Below are positions 1 through 11,459 of a DNA stretch of 64,000 nucleotides, in pieces. The stretch is from the NCBI GenBank assembly GCA_017591395.1, contig WEDG01004125.1, positions 186,001 through 250,000 on the forward strand. The letters run 5' to 3'. The notes beneath the pieces are model-generated. The model saw nothing but the letters and a program-made list of their open reading frames with translations, searched no databases and was not told the DNA's origin. The stretch comes from Schistocephalus solidus (taxonomy: Eukaryota; Platyhelminthes; Cestoda; Diphyllobothriidea; Diphyllobothriidae). Both the position numbers and the translations under genes were made by a program. The first letter of the stretch is position 1. Every line of letters begins with the position of its first letter.

Positions 1-3000
1 CTTTGTGATAGCTTGTGGGTTTTGACAGTAACCTTAAAAGTCTCAATGACCTGAATATTTCGAAAATCGCTTTTGATGAGTGCCCATTTAACCCTATAAA
101 CATATATGTTATTCAGCCCTGTTATCTCACAAATTAATGCGTGAACGTGAATTTAACTTTCTGATTAACATACTTACTTAGAACGGTTTTGTAAATAACT
201 CGACTATATATTCCACTCATAATTGCACTGACGTTCAGATCAATATCGTTTTCACCTTAGACTACTAGCGGAGAGCCATTTACCCCATTTGTGAATTGCA
301 TATATGTACCTACCCCGAGAGGATATGGGAATACGTAAGCTCTTACGTAGAACATGTGACTTTATGATAGCTTCCAGGAAGGCTAAATACACTCTATGTC
401 TTTGTATAACAGCAATCCCAAATCAACCCGTACTATTAAACTTAATATTCACCAATTCATAAGCATACGTTTAATCCTTGATTTAGACGAAACTCTAGTC
501 ATGCTTGAATTTGGTGCAAAAACACCCAAAATAAAGGATGGTTATTTATCTTATGTCCTTCTAGTGTACCAAATATGCAATCATCACCCAAACATGACCT
601 GACACACACAAGAATTTTCTTAAGGCTAATCGGATCTTGCTACTACAGACTGGTAGGCAGATCTAAAAGGAAAAAGACGGCCAACGTCACAAGTTAAAAA
701 TTCTGCATGCCGTTATATATGCAAACACTTCAGATATATTATTTTTCTGAATTAAAAAATGTTCCATGGGGATCGATTCTAAATCCTCACTCCAAAGTCT
801 CTTCCCTATTTCAAGCACCAGTGGAATAACCAGCAATTTCAATCAACTGGTGACCATAAAGGTTGCAGTGACTGAAGTTTTGCAGAAATCCAAGTCCAAA
901 GTTTAATCTGCGGTTATTTATGACAGTAAATTTACAACTGATTCCTCATATTATGAAACGTAAACTGAAATTCTTTAATTGATTTGCAATTCGATTAAAT
1001 TGATTACGTGGGGTTGTCATATTAATCATCACGCAGCCTAATCTAAAAATATTTCGTCCTCGTTAGGCAACCGGATTTTGAACAGGTTTTGGCCTGACAG
1101 CCTCCAAAATCATACTCTGTAAAAAATGTCCAATTATGAACTATCAATTTTTATAATATATTCTTGATGTTCTAAGTTTTTCAAATATATTAAATAGAAA
1201 AACATGCACTATAATTTTTAATGCTCGATTGGTAGCCACTTAAAACGTTTTTCAATTTCATTCTTGAAGAAAGCGTATCTTATGAGTTTTAAAAAGTTAG
1301 TAAATCGCTGAATACCTTTGTATCCTTTAGGCCATTTGACTTCAAGTGAAGGTTTTCAAGCTAGGTTCTGTATATATTGCATTTTCGTTAAAACCAAATT
1401 TTGCTCTTCACTTTGACGAGGAAGTCGCAGAGTTCTCATAAACGTTTGCAGTGTATCAAGGTCCTGTTGTTCACTTAATAGGTAAAATTAATAAATTGCT
1501 GGACACTATATATTTTTTGAAAAAATGCTTCATGGTCATAATAAATCACCGAATTAGCAACTTTTCTTTAAAAGCCCAAAACATACGCTTTCTTCAGGCA
1601 TACAATTCTAAGAAAGTTTAACTGTCTACCAAACAAGTACAAAAGCATATTTTTGGGCATGCTTTCTGTATAACATATTTGGGTGAATTAGGGTATCGGG
1701 AATCCATGAAAAAATAAATCCATCTTTAGTAATCCTTTATTCAGGCTATGGTTTTTGCCGGCAGCCCAGAGTGCAGCTCGTTCAAAAGCGGAAATTCTGA
1801 CGTGGCATTATGCAAAGTTACTTAAGTTATTATTCGAAAAGTAAACAGATTTAAGATGTTTGGCTGATAAATAATTAGACAGAGAACCTACTCTAGGTTA
1901 ACGTGGACTTTTGGCTGCTTTGTATACACGTTCCTTAAGCTATTCTGAACACCGGTTTGGTTCAGCGAGTCTGTAGCACAGTCAGAATCGAGGACCATTA
2001 TCGTCCACATGACGAAAGTGTGCACGAAAAATTCACTCCAATAAAGCTTCAATCGCTTCCTTTATGTTGAAAGTTAATTAACCTGATTTGCAAGCAGAAA
2101 TTTCACTGTAACTTACTTCTTCCTCGTCATTTGAGGCCTTCAAGATCCATGCGCCAGACGTCGCCAGAAACTTTCGTTTTTTGAGACAAAGTGGGCACAC
2201 TGGAAAGGGCTTCTAAAATGGAACGTATAGAACCATCAAGTCATAAATGTTCTCAATCATATCTCACAGCCTTGGGAAAGGAATGCTTAATAAGCTCAGT
2301 CAAAGCCCATTTGCAGCAATGTTGCTTAAAATTAATAATCAATAATCGAGGAGAGTAAAGTCAAAAAATAGTAACCACAGGCGTCGAACATTTTGGTAAT
2401 AAGATTATCAATTGGTTAGTGGCTAATTATATGCAACCATCTGTGGCAATCCACCATAGATGATGTGAGCAAAATTACATAGTCTGCATTTCATAATTTT
2501 ATCGAGACTGATAATGAATGACTTGCACGTAGGCCGTTATGTTTTCTAGGCAAAAGATGGACAACACAGCGCATTCGGTAGGGTGGCAAATAACTCGAAA
2601 ATCAAGAATCAAAGTTGTTTCACGAGAGGGTCAATATTTACTCCACAGTTTACATTTGATTATACAAGCTTCTCAGAACACTTGTAATTTGTACTTTTCT
2701 TGAACGCCGGTTTGAAAAATGAAAAATGGGCAAAGATAAATTTTCTTGCTTTCATACCCTTATTACAGAGTAATTGATTCCCTGCACCAGAAGCAATGTT
2801 GTCTGCCTCTACCCCTGTTTATTAAATTTTATATCAGAAAAAAAGGAATAGGAAATAAAGGGATATCATTCTGTAGTGTTTTATTCCAAAAAAGATAGCT
2901 GAGAATTTGATATTCCTTTTTTCCCTGAAATGTGACAAATTCCATTATATTTATTTTGAATGCGCCAAGGTTATAATTACTGTTGGAGAGGAATTACCGG

Positions 3001-5885
3001 GATTCATCTTGTTTCAAGTGCAACGTTAGCCATAAATCAACAAAATATTTGATGATGCCAATTGCTGATAAGGTCAATAAGCCAAGGAAAACCTGTTTCA
3101 TTCGCCATAGAATATATTTCAAATGAAGCATGTAGCGGTGCGCAAGCAACACTTGTGTAGGCGGTGAGTTCTACCGACGATCAATTTCCAAATTGTGAGC
3201 AGTTCTGATGTTTTTCTGGCAGCCGGTGAATATTTTTGGCAAGCTTGCAATTGCTTTCGATAAACGCTCTTTGGGTCAATTTATTTAAAGTGGAAGATAA
3301 CCGAGGAAAATATGCCTTTGATTAGCAAACACGATTAAATTACCTATTCGCATGCCAACGGGATATGCAAATTTTGCAGGTAGGGACTAAGTAAGTGAGA
3401 CTTGATTCGAACAAGAGTTGAAATTCAGCCATTTTTTAAGACCTCAGAAAACGCAATCTAGATTTTTGGCGCAAGGGGCTTGGAGAACATGTTCACAACA
3501 TAGCATCGAAGAAGGGCAAAGGAAGATGTAGAACCCTCAAATGCATAACGGAAAAGGTCTTCGGACGAATAAAGGCTTTGGAAGATGCCTTAACCCTCAT
3601 CAAGTTTACATACATTATTCTCGACCAACTCTGCTATAGGAGGAAAAACAGGGATAGGTTGCATCTCTGATCACCCTTGTGTACATTTAGTGCTTTAATT
3701 GTTCCGTTAAAGATGGCTCCCATCCAAAAGTTACCGAGAAAACCCCTTAGGTCACCGATACAAAAAGAAAATGATGACTTTGGACAGCACCATTTTCACA
3801 CATGATGATTCAGAAGATCACTTGCACCCCACGAAAGCTTTTTTTAGGATTTATAATGCCAAAATGAACCACGCTAAATCATTGGATCGGCTTCTATTTG
3901 CAACAACTGTAGCAATTTACATCAGCCTACTATAACCGATCTTATGCGCAAAATCGATCATCCTACTACTGCCTAACGTGGGTATAGTTTGATTATCTGC
4001 ATAAAAATCCTCGCACTCTTCCGCTATTCCTCCTAACATGATTATTCATAACAGTCGATACCTATAATATCCATCTACCCAATTATTCCCATGCCTCACG
4101 TATAGGCTAACACCACGTTTAATAAATTACTTAAATCACTGAAATGTTATATGTGAGCGCATTTCCATCCATGAGTATTGGTTATAACGATACTTTATTG
4201 AACTAAAACGCATTTTCGACGAGAAGGTTTAAAATATAAAAATAAATTTTTATATTTAAGTAACAACGTGCAAGTAGTTTTGAAAACAGTTCCCATTTCT
4301 GTAAACAACGTTGGTAAATTCGAACAAACCAAATAACCTACTCCGTAATAAGTAAACATTTAAACTCTGTGTAATTAATTCGCTCAAATTGTATATGTAT
4401 TTTTACAAAGGATTTTAAAAATGCACTATATTCTTTAATAACTGACGCAAAATTCATTTTCGTAGGTTTCTGGGGAGGCAGTATTATCTATGAATGTTAA
4501 CAGTACTAATAAAAAAGCGAAGTCACGAGGGAGCTGCCCAAGACGAAAGTTCGTGCTTTATTAATGCAACACGAATTTTATCTCTGACGCTCGACGTCTT
4601 CTCTGGGTATGTGGATCACTATTTTCGTACATAACATTTTGAACTTCGAAGTTTCATATGTGAAAGTTGGACAAAAGGCTCATTTAAAAAAGGTGGCATG
4701 GCAGGGTAAAAGAGGTAAAACCGGTAATCTTGGCCTTAATGCGAGGAAAATCATGGTAAGGCTTTCGCGAAGTTCCGCTTGGGCGTTAGAATTACGTTTT
4801 AAGCCTAAAGTTAATATTTGGCCTATGTTTAAAATAATAGACAATGCATTTTATTAATATTTCAACGTAAGACCACCAGCATTTCTGGTGGGATTTTTAT
4901 GCCCACTGAACCAACTGTATATAATTGCTTTATGTTTTGAGGTAGGGCCCTTAATTTTAGATTGGCAGTGTTGGCTAAATTAGGAAAAACAGCACAATCT
5001 AAGCAGATGAATTGATTAATAAAATGCTAGACCGTTTTATGGTGAATCTACGGTATTAAACACAAAAGCAACTTTAAAAATATTGTCTTATAGGTATCGT
5101 CGTCAGTCTGCATAGTCCCCACTCTAAAATTTAGCTTATTTGCCAAATCTGTTGACATAGAACAAATAGAATGACGTTGAAACTATTCAGTTCAATGGAT
5201 TCATCTGATTTCTGCCGAATCGGAAGTATATTTTGTAGGATTTTTGAATTTCGGCACCATTTGTCTCCATCATGGACATCTAAATATGATTATATTTACA
5301 TGAACTGGCCCATTTTACTCATTAAATATTCCTATTTAACATTAATTTGTTTATAAACTACGCCTGCACCATTCTGAAGGCATTCTGGTGCCAATTTTGC
5401 GATGAATACACAGACGACCGTTATCGATGCCGAAAGTTGTAGTTTTCGGTTACAATATATCGTCTGTTTTCTGCTAATGCTTGCCTTTGACTATCAATGC
5501 TATCCATTTTTAATGCAAGCCATTTTGCTGAAAATTTGAAAAACTAATTTTTAAAATAAAGCGTTCCTCTCTCTATCCCTCTCTTAGTTTTCGTTATATG
5601 ACAATGGGCTATGCATTCGGTTGGTACATCAAACCCACGTCCTCTAATGAAAGTTCGTTCATTATATGGTTTACGAGAGGTCCTTGTCCAATTACGTATT
5701 AATGCTTTATCTAGAACCATCTGAGGCTGTCGCATAGTAACCATTGGTACATATAGTTGAACCAACTTGTTCATGAGACGTGTCTCAGTGTAACAGTAGG
5801 CAACATAGTAATATTTGGTGCGGAAGAACAAATAATAGGGGCTTAGGTCTTTAAAACCAGGGTTTTGCTATGCCTGGATGAGAAA

Positions 5886-5898
5886 GGCTGGTAATTTA
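5886..5898. repeat. Target-site duplication, left copy
   Basis: GGCTGGTAATTTA, repeated identically at 6262-6274 on the other side of the dispersed element. A perfect 13 bp direct repeat at both edges of a multicopy sequence is the mark of target-primed retroposition. Confidence 0.75.
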
Positions 5899-6261
5899 CG
5901 ATAGTTCGACCGTTGTAGTCCGACGATGTCCACCGTATTATCCATGGAAGGATGAAGCAAGGGACGGTGACTTTGCGCTTGAATTAGTTTTAAGTGATAG
6001 TAGCCTTGCGCTGCAGCTACCGCACTCTCTCCTCGTCCCCCACCTGAGCCCGGTGTCAAGACAGAGTCGAGAAGACCGGAGGCGGGAGAGGAAGCAGGTG
6101 GCTGGCGCGGCCGGGTCACCTAAGTCCTAGCCGCCCCTAGGCGTGCCACCACACCTCCATGTTCGGCATTTGCTATGGGAGCGCAACCCGAATAACGCCT
6201 GCCATGCCTTACTTTGGCCCCCGTGTTGGTCCAACGCATCTACTACGTGGCCCGTTTAGGG
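5899..6261 (-). mobile_element. 363 bp dispersed retroposon, copy R1 with intact ends
   Basis: The reverse complement of this interval matches the plus-strand sequences at 44269-44650 and 44651-45035. Shared landmarks in that orientation are an opening CCCCCTAAACGGG, a block around CGCCAGCCACCTG, then GACTCTGTCTTGACACCGG, a GCGGTAG..GCAGCGCAAG block, ACTATCACTT, and a closing GTCGAACT block. R1 is the best-defined copy because GGCTGGTAATTTA flanks it on both sides. Its length and target duplication fit a SINE or other short non-autonomous retroposon. I see no convincing pol III A/B box pair, no poly-A tail and no terminal inverted repeat, so the class and the direction of transcription are uncertain; strand is set by convention to match the 44 kb copies. 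An 83-codon open frame inside it is a shadow of the repeat. Confidence 0.75.
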
Positions 6262-6274
6262 GGCTGGTAATTTA
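6262..6274. repeat. Target-site duplication, right copy
   Basis: Second copy of GGCTGGTAATTTA, identical to 5886-5898, bounding the R1 element. Confidence 0.75.
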
Positions 6275-8631
6275 AAGCGTACATCACTCTCTTACAGGCT
6301 ATTCAGAATGAGAAGATGCGATCGCTAGAAAGATTTTTGCGGCTTTATTGTTGGTAAATTTTGATATAAACATAAGAGTTAGCAAGCCTTTACGCACTGC
6401 ACGCCTCGGAACTATTGATAGGATGGGACTAATTAACATTTTATTGATTTAACGGTCATCGTTCCATTATAGGAGTCACGAAAGTCATGAAATATTAGTC
6501 GACAAATGTGTCCTTTTAAAATTTTTTAAATAAAAGTAATTGGATATTTTGATATATACCTGCAATTTAAATTAAACTTGCGGTTTTAAAATCTCTATCC
6601 TGCACGTCTTTCTAAAAGAGAAATTCAGAATATTGTACACTACTAAGAAGATGTCCGATTGATCCCCCAATCTCTCATCACCTGATAGAAAATGACTTTA
6701 ATCCCTGACTTCTAGAACGGCTCAACCCTCTTCACAATACTTACTGTTTATTGCATGCTAAATATTTCGTTACTCGTCACTCGTATTGTTAAGGCCTGAT
6801 GCCGAATAATCGAAAGCATACATTTGCAAACCTAGACTTCTTAGAGGTGGTTTAAGTAATAGAGTTAAAAAGCAGCAAAAATAAACCGACAGAAAATATG
6901 CTGAAAACTTGCATTTTTGATAATTTATATAACCCTATAATTTCACAAACGTGTTTTTTGAATTTAAGGCATAATGCAATCTCAAATATAAATTTTTAAG
7001 AAAACTGAAATATTTGCTGAATGTACATTGTTATTTTATTTTCTATAAAATATAAACACGCTGTAGGACATAGATGATTAATGGAACATTGTATAAAACT
7101 GGGTAGTCGTTTTTTTCAAGCGCGCTTAGCGCCGGGGGCCGGAAAGAAGGGCATTTAAAAGACTGAATCCAAAATAGCGTAAACTATTGTTTGATTAGGC
7201 GGCATAATAATCAGTGAGATAACTGAACTTCAGTAAGCAATTCCGATGGAAAAACATATTTTAGAATTTGCATTAATATCTTATGAAATTGGGCAAACTA
7301 AAGGACAATAATTGGAAGGCTTGCAATAAAAACTTATTCACTTGTATCAAATACTCGCTGTGAAATATTACGTGCACATTTGAGCCACTTTAAGTAGTGG
7401 ACAAAAACAAAGGCTGAGCAGATTGATTTGCATCTATACCAAAGGTAGCATTACTAGATGAATTCCTGTTTTTGCACCATAGACTAACTTCTTTTAAAGA
7501 CAAGAAGTTAATAAACACCCAGCGATAAGACAAAGAAACGCCATTGAATGTTGCAGTGAGTGCTCAAAGAAAATTTTGATGTTAAGCTGTGCAAGCATCC
7601 ATTTAGGTTTTCACGTACGGCCCGTGGTTCGCATTCAATGTGAGGGGATTAGTCTGTTGTGTTTACAACTCATATAAAGACAAGAAAGGATAAATTGTAT
7701 GCTTCGATGGAGGTAAGAGTGGCCATAAAGAAGGCTGAAAAATATTAGTCAAGCACTACCAACGGTGTTTATTCATTATTCGATTGAAACAACCAATCAA
7801 GTTATTAAATATCCTAAAATTCAGCCAGGAATAAAGTAAACTAAGGTGGCCTTTTGGACTATAGCTTTTTTGTCGTCACATTGAAGTGTCGATTTCGGTT
7901 CTGAGTCAATTCCGACTTTCGATTACAGTTTTTGTTTAGGAGTGCCCTCAATTTTTTAAACTTCTTGAAGAGCATTTTAGCATTTGTAACGTATCATTAC
8001 AATGCTCAGTGACAAGTGTATTTTGTAAGTACAGTATAATGCTTTAAGAACACATGCATTAAATGTTCCTGTTGCTTTAGGCCCAGCATTTCAATCTAAA
8101 TGCCAACCCAGAAATGTGTCAACAACAAATAATCATAGTGAATTAAGCCCATCGGAGACCATGTTAATATGATGGCAGTTTCATGTTTGTTAGTCGTACT
8201 CGGCCAGCGAAAGCGAGCCAACAGTTTTTGATAAGACGGAATTCAAACTAAGAAATTATAATTATTAAGCACTATGACCATCCATGTTTCACTTTGTTAC
8301 ATTTTTAATTGTTATTAACGTGAAAAGATTTTTCCCGATATTTTTGGAATACGGCTTTCCCACTGAGTTCAGATGAGAATTAACATACGGCTGGAAATTA
8401 GCAAGAAATATCAGTAAGAGTACCGTTTAACTTTGTTAGTATTTATTTTGCATAAATATGTTAGTATTTGATGTAAAAACGAAATGTTCTTTTTACCACT
8501 TACACATTGATTTCATGATAATGGTTAGTTCACTACAATTGAGCAAAGTCTCATTTACAAATCCAACTATCGTCTTTCCCAATTTAACCTGCAGTAAATT
8601 ATTAAGATTGAAAATAATGACGTGAGCTTAC

Positions 8632-8851
8632 TTCATCATTTTCCTTTGCTAGTTGAATGACGCAATCGGAGCAGACATGACATCCACAATCACCACATGC
8701 ATAGGCATCAAGCGTATCCCATCTGTCTGCTCTTCCACAGGACCGATCACAGAAAGCGCACAAATTCGATGCGAAGCAGAGCTCTTGTGCTGAACTGGAC
8801 GCCCTCCTCTTCAGCTGCTGTTCACCGTTCCATAGTTCACTCTGGATGCCT
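8632..8851 (-). CDS. Zinc-finger exon of a Rab-effector (rabphilin/RIM/Piccolo-Fife type) gene
   Basis: A 220 nt internal exon. Read on the minus strand it follows a strong acceptor (TTTGTCCTTTTCAG, ending at 8852) and ends at 8632 before donor GTAAGC. It contributes one base, then 73 codons, residues 169-241 if joined to the exon at 46119-46621. Cysteines at 199, 202, 220, 223, 228 and 231 give C-x2-C ... C-x2-C-x4-C-x2-C (CAFC, CGDC, CSDC), the first three pairs of a FYVE-related Rab-binding zinc finger. In rabphilin and RIM the last pair follows a short linker and a W-x-C-x2-C motif; here the exon stops in the linker (AKENDE), so the last pair must be in the next exon. Additional Cys at 193, 206 and 225 are unusual. 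Known family members recruit Rab3/Rab27 vesicles to release sites. Family assignment rests on motif spacing; which subfamily is uncertain. Confidence 0.7.
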
Positions 8852-10159
8852 CTGAAAAGGACAAATGCATAGCATACTGTGTTTCTCCTTTCCACAAGAA
8901 AAGGTTAAAACAGGAGCATGCAGAAAACCACTGCGTTCAGCCATTCATGAAAGTGGCCTGAAGTATCGAAAAAAAGCAAACCTTCGATCGATCAAGTGCC
9001 AAATAAATGCTTTAAAGAAATAATTCCAAAATATTCCGTTCTTGTTATAGGCTTCCGACGATAAAGGCATACGTATACCAAATATTACAAACTTCTGATC
9101 CAAATGTGGTTGTGGGAATGACAGGATTGATTTCAAACCACAAAATACCTCTGATTAAGTGATGCGGACAAATTTTTCGTTTGTCTTTTAGTCAAAGTCG
9201 GTCCTGCACTCGCAGTTACTATTAAGGTACATCTTAAATTCACAATTGGAAATAATAGAAATCTTCTTTATTTATCTAAGTGTGGGAGTATTAATACTTC
9301 TTGGATTTAAACAAATTTTATGACTCCACTGACACATTGTTTTTAAATCATAATGTTTACAAGAGGGAGGATTAAATCAAAATTAGACCGCCATTCTGAA
9401 CATGGATAAGCAAATAATTGGGTAACAAATATTCAGGTTCACGGGCTGAACGAATTGTCTTATTATAGCAGCATTGGGATTCTAAGAATGCACTTTTCAA
9501 CAAAAGTGCAAATATTAACTTGCAAAGGTTAATAAAAACCAAAAAATATAATGCGGTTTAGTATTAGTATCCAAATATAGATGAGTCGCAAATAATGACT
9601 TACGCCTAAGCAAAACTATTTGAGTATGTTAAAGGCGTAATTTAAGCAACAGGACAAACATAACTAATGAATGCTGTCTGCAGCTTTATAGGGCTTTTTC
9701 GTGCACATGGCTGATTCCAGTGGGGGCTTAGGGACTGAATTTACATAAACGATTTGTATCTTTTCAGGTTAACGTTCCAGTAAATGCAAAAACTTTAAAT
9801 CTATCACAACATCACGTTTAAAAAACGCACTTATATTCCCAAATCTTAATGACCAACACCGGACTGATGAGACACATTTTGCACAAACGAATTTCTCAAA
9901 CACCATTCATATCGAACAATCCTTAAATCTAACTGGATCTCTTTTTTATAAAATGTATCCTTATTGGTAAGTACTTTCGAGGGATTCGCTTGATTTAACA
10001 ATCGAAAATGGTGTCTCGAAAGCGCAGTTACTGGGATATTAAAACGCAAATAGGTCAATGGAATTAATTTTCATTTCGTTAGGTATTTGGGATTACTCAT
10101 TTTATTTGCAGTAACATCATAAGCATCATTAAAAGTCGTAGTGCTGACTGCAGTATGAC

Positions 10160-10436
10160 TATCGAGAATTTTGGTGAAGGGACGGTGACGTGTACGGGGA
10201 TAAGCGATAAGTTATAGTTTACTTGTGCTAAGGTTACCGCACTGCATCTTCCCTTATCCGACTGTACCCGGTGTCACGGAAGCGTTTAAAATCTTCAGAG
10301 ACATGAACGAGCGCTGGCTGCTGGCTCAGCTTGAGCCGACACCTACACGCGCTTTTCGAAGCCCCAGAATAACGCCTGCTGGCCCTAATCTAGCCAATTG
10401 TGCTTCTTGTGCAGTCTGTTTCGGTGGCACGTTAAC
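10160..10436 (-). repeat. Degenerate copy R4 of the 363 bp dispersed retroposon
   Basis: Same orientation as R1 at 5899-6261. Shared blocks in plus-strand order are GAAGGGACGGTGAC, a TTACCGCACT..CTTCCCTTATCC block, CCCGGTGTCA, and AGAATAACGCCTGC followed by a CTGTTTCGG end. Many substitutions and gaps make this an old copy; edges are approximate and I see no target duplication. A plus-strand 77-codon open frame at 10225-10458 falls inside it and is not a gene. Confidence 0.6.
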
Positions 10437-10810
10437 GGTGGTAATAGTGACAACATAACATTAAAAGGGCTACCAAAGCATTGGTTTCATGTTGATGATA
10501 AGCATGTGCATGTAAATGAAAATGTTTTATAATGCTACTCATAGTATTGTTAATCATGGTATAATTAGGATGGCATTCGTAGTATGAAAATGCCACTGGT
10601 AGGAAAAATAGTGACACAACATTAATAACTAAATATGTACTATGATAATTGATTAAAAGCTCAGTAATCACACGTTTTCATGTTATAATATATTGAAGTA
10701 ATGGATTGAAACAAGGGAGCAGCTATTTTCGGGTAGTATTCCTAGTGATATTACTATAAATATATGCATATGATAATTTTCGGTTTAAAGGTTTAATTAG
10801 GGAAAACGTA

Positions 10811-10862
10811 TGTCCCCCTGTGCCTTGGAGTTCACTTAAGAGCCCTCGCAGGCAATTACATA
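10811..10862 (-). repeat. Inverted fragment of the hammerhead SINE tail
   Basis: The reverse complement (GCCTGCGAGGGCTCTTAAGT..CTCCAAGGCACAGG) matches the segment GCCTGTGAGTACTCTAGT..TTCCAGGGCACA at about 54400-54435 and its relative at 11148-11190. It lies just upstream of, and opposite to, the SINE tandem that starts at 10902. Confidence 0.5.
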
Positions 10863-10901
10863 GTGACTTGTGATTTTTGGGGATAAGGGAGAACCACATC
10901 G

Positions 10902-11209
10902 GTGAGCCGCACACTATCATCATATTCCTGATTGCAACCGCCAAAATTGACGGTCCCGCGGCTTACTGGTCGAGCGTTCGACTCAATGGCTAAATGATAC
11001 GCGTTCGAATCCCAGGGGATTAACACTTCTTATTCGGTATGTCTAGCTGATGATGGTGAATACGCCAGAAATGACCATTCTGCTGTCCCTCGTGTTTTTT
11101 GGTTATACCTTTTCATCAGAGATATCGCAAGTCGCGAAGAGACTGTCTGTGAGTGCTCTAAATACAGCTCCAAGGCACAGCAGGACATAAAAGTTCATTT
11201 ACTAAAACA
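10902..11209 (+). mobile_element. tRNA-derived SINE-like repeat with hammerhead core, unit 1 (308 bp)
   Basis: The unit starts GTGAGCCGCACACTATCA and the same start recurs at 11210, a 308 bp period. The hammerhead cores of the two units (11047 and 11355) are also exactly 308 bp apart, so no net indel separates them. Around 10950-11020 is a tRNA-like head: an A-box-like CGGCTTACTGGTCGAGCG and a perfect B-box-like GTTCGAATCCC, the internal pol III promoter of tRNA-derived SINEs. After the B box come a TTAACACTT..TTCGG block, the hammerhead core, and a tail shared with the copy at 54.3 kb. The combination of pol III head, hammerhead and tandem units of about 300 bp parallels the schistosome Sm-alpha repeat. 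I infer an analogous element, not the same family. Confidence 0.7.
11043..11084 (+). ncRNA. Hammerhead ribozyme core, SINE unit 1 (probably inactive)
   Basis: CTGATGA at 11047-11053 is followed by a perfect 5 bp stem II (11054-11058 with 11063-11067, loop AATA) and then GAAA at 11068-11071. These are the invariant hammerhead core strands in the right order and spacing. Stem III would be the near-palindrome at 11071-11078, spoiled by one base (A at 11074), with the cleavage site after T11079. Stem I between about 11043-11046 and 11080-11084 is weak. The core is better kept than the outer stems, so self-cleavage is doubtful for this copy. Confidence 0.6.
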
Positions 11210-11416
11210 GTGAGCCGCGCACTATTACTATATTCCCGATCGCAAGTGATAAAATCGACAGGCCCGTAGCTCATTAATAGAGAGTTAGGCTCAAAGGCTA
11301 AAGATCGCAGGTGCTCATCCCAGGTCGTCCACACTTGGGATTGGAAATTACTGGCTGAGGATGTTGAATAAATCACAAATGGCCATTCCGGTCTCCCTTA
11401 TCCTTGTCAGTTCTAA

Positions 11417-11418
<2 letters not shown>
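11210..11418 (+). mobile_element. tRNA-derived SINE-like repeat, unit 2 (truncated, ends at (TA)n)
   Basis: Second unit of the 308 bp tandem, ending after about 209 bp at a (TA)n tract. The A-box-like region GCCCGTAGCTCATTAATAGAG is close to tRNA consensus, but the B box is damaged (GGTGCTCATCCCAGG). It retains CACACTTGGGATTGG and CAAATGGCCATTCCGGTCTCC, shared with the 54.3 kb copy. The hammerhead core is broken: CTGAGGA at 11355-11361 instead of CTGATGA, an imperfect stem II, and CAAA instead of GAAA at 11376-11379. Stem I strands ACTGG (11350-11354) and CCGGT (11388-11392) are still complementary. A minus-strand 72-codon open frame across it is a shadow. Confidence 0.65.

Positions 11419-11454
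<36 letters not shown>
11419..11454. repeat. (TA)n microsatellite
   Basis: About 18 TA dinucleotides directly abutting the truncated end of SINE unit 2; a shorter imperfect TATA tract follows to about 11480. The other SINE array (54480) and PLE copy C (54180) also stop at (AT)n. Confidence 0.9.

Positions 11455-11459
<5 letters not shown>

Larger units (their letters stand above)
1..8631. other. Intron or gene-body sequence without recognised coding, left flank
   Basis: AT-rich sequence with only short open frames, none of which I recognise. By position it should be intron of the minus-strand Rab-effector gene downstream of its zinc-finger exon at 8632-8851. The next exon of that gene should open in phase 0 and supply the last Cys-x2-Cys of the zinc finger; I did not find it by eye, so it may lie left of the window. 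The only structured item is the dispersed repeat at 5886-6274. A minus-strand 95-codon open frame at 5544-5831 shows no family motif and I regard it as chance. Confidence 0.5.
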
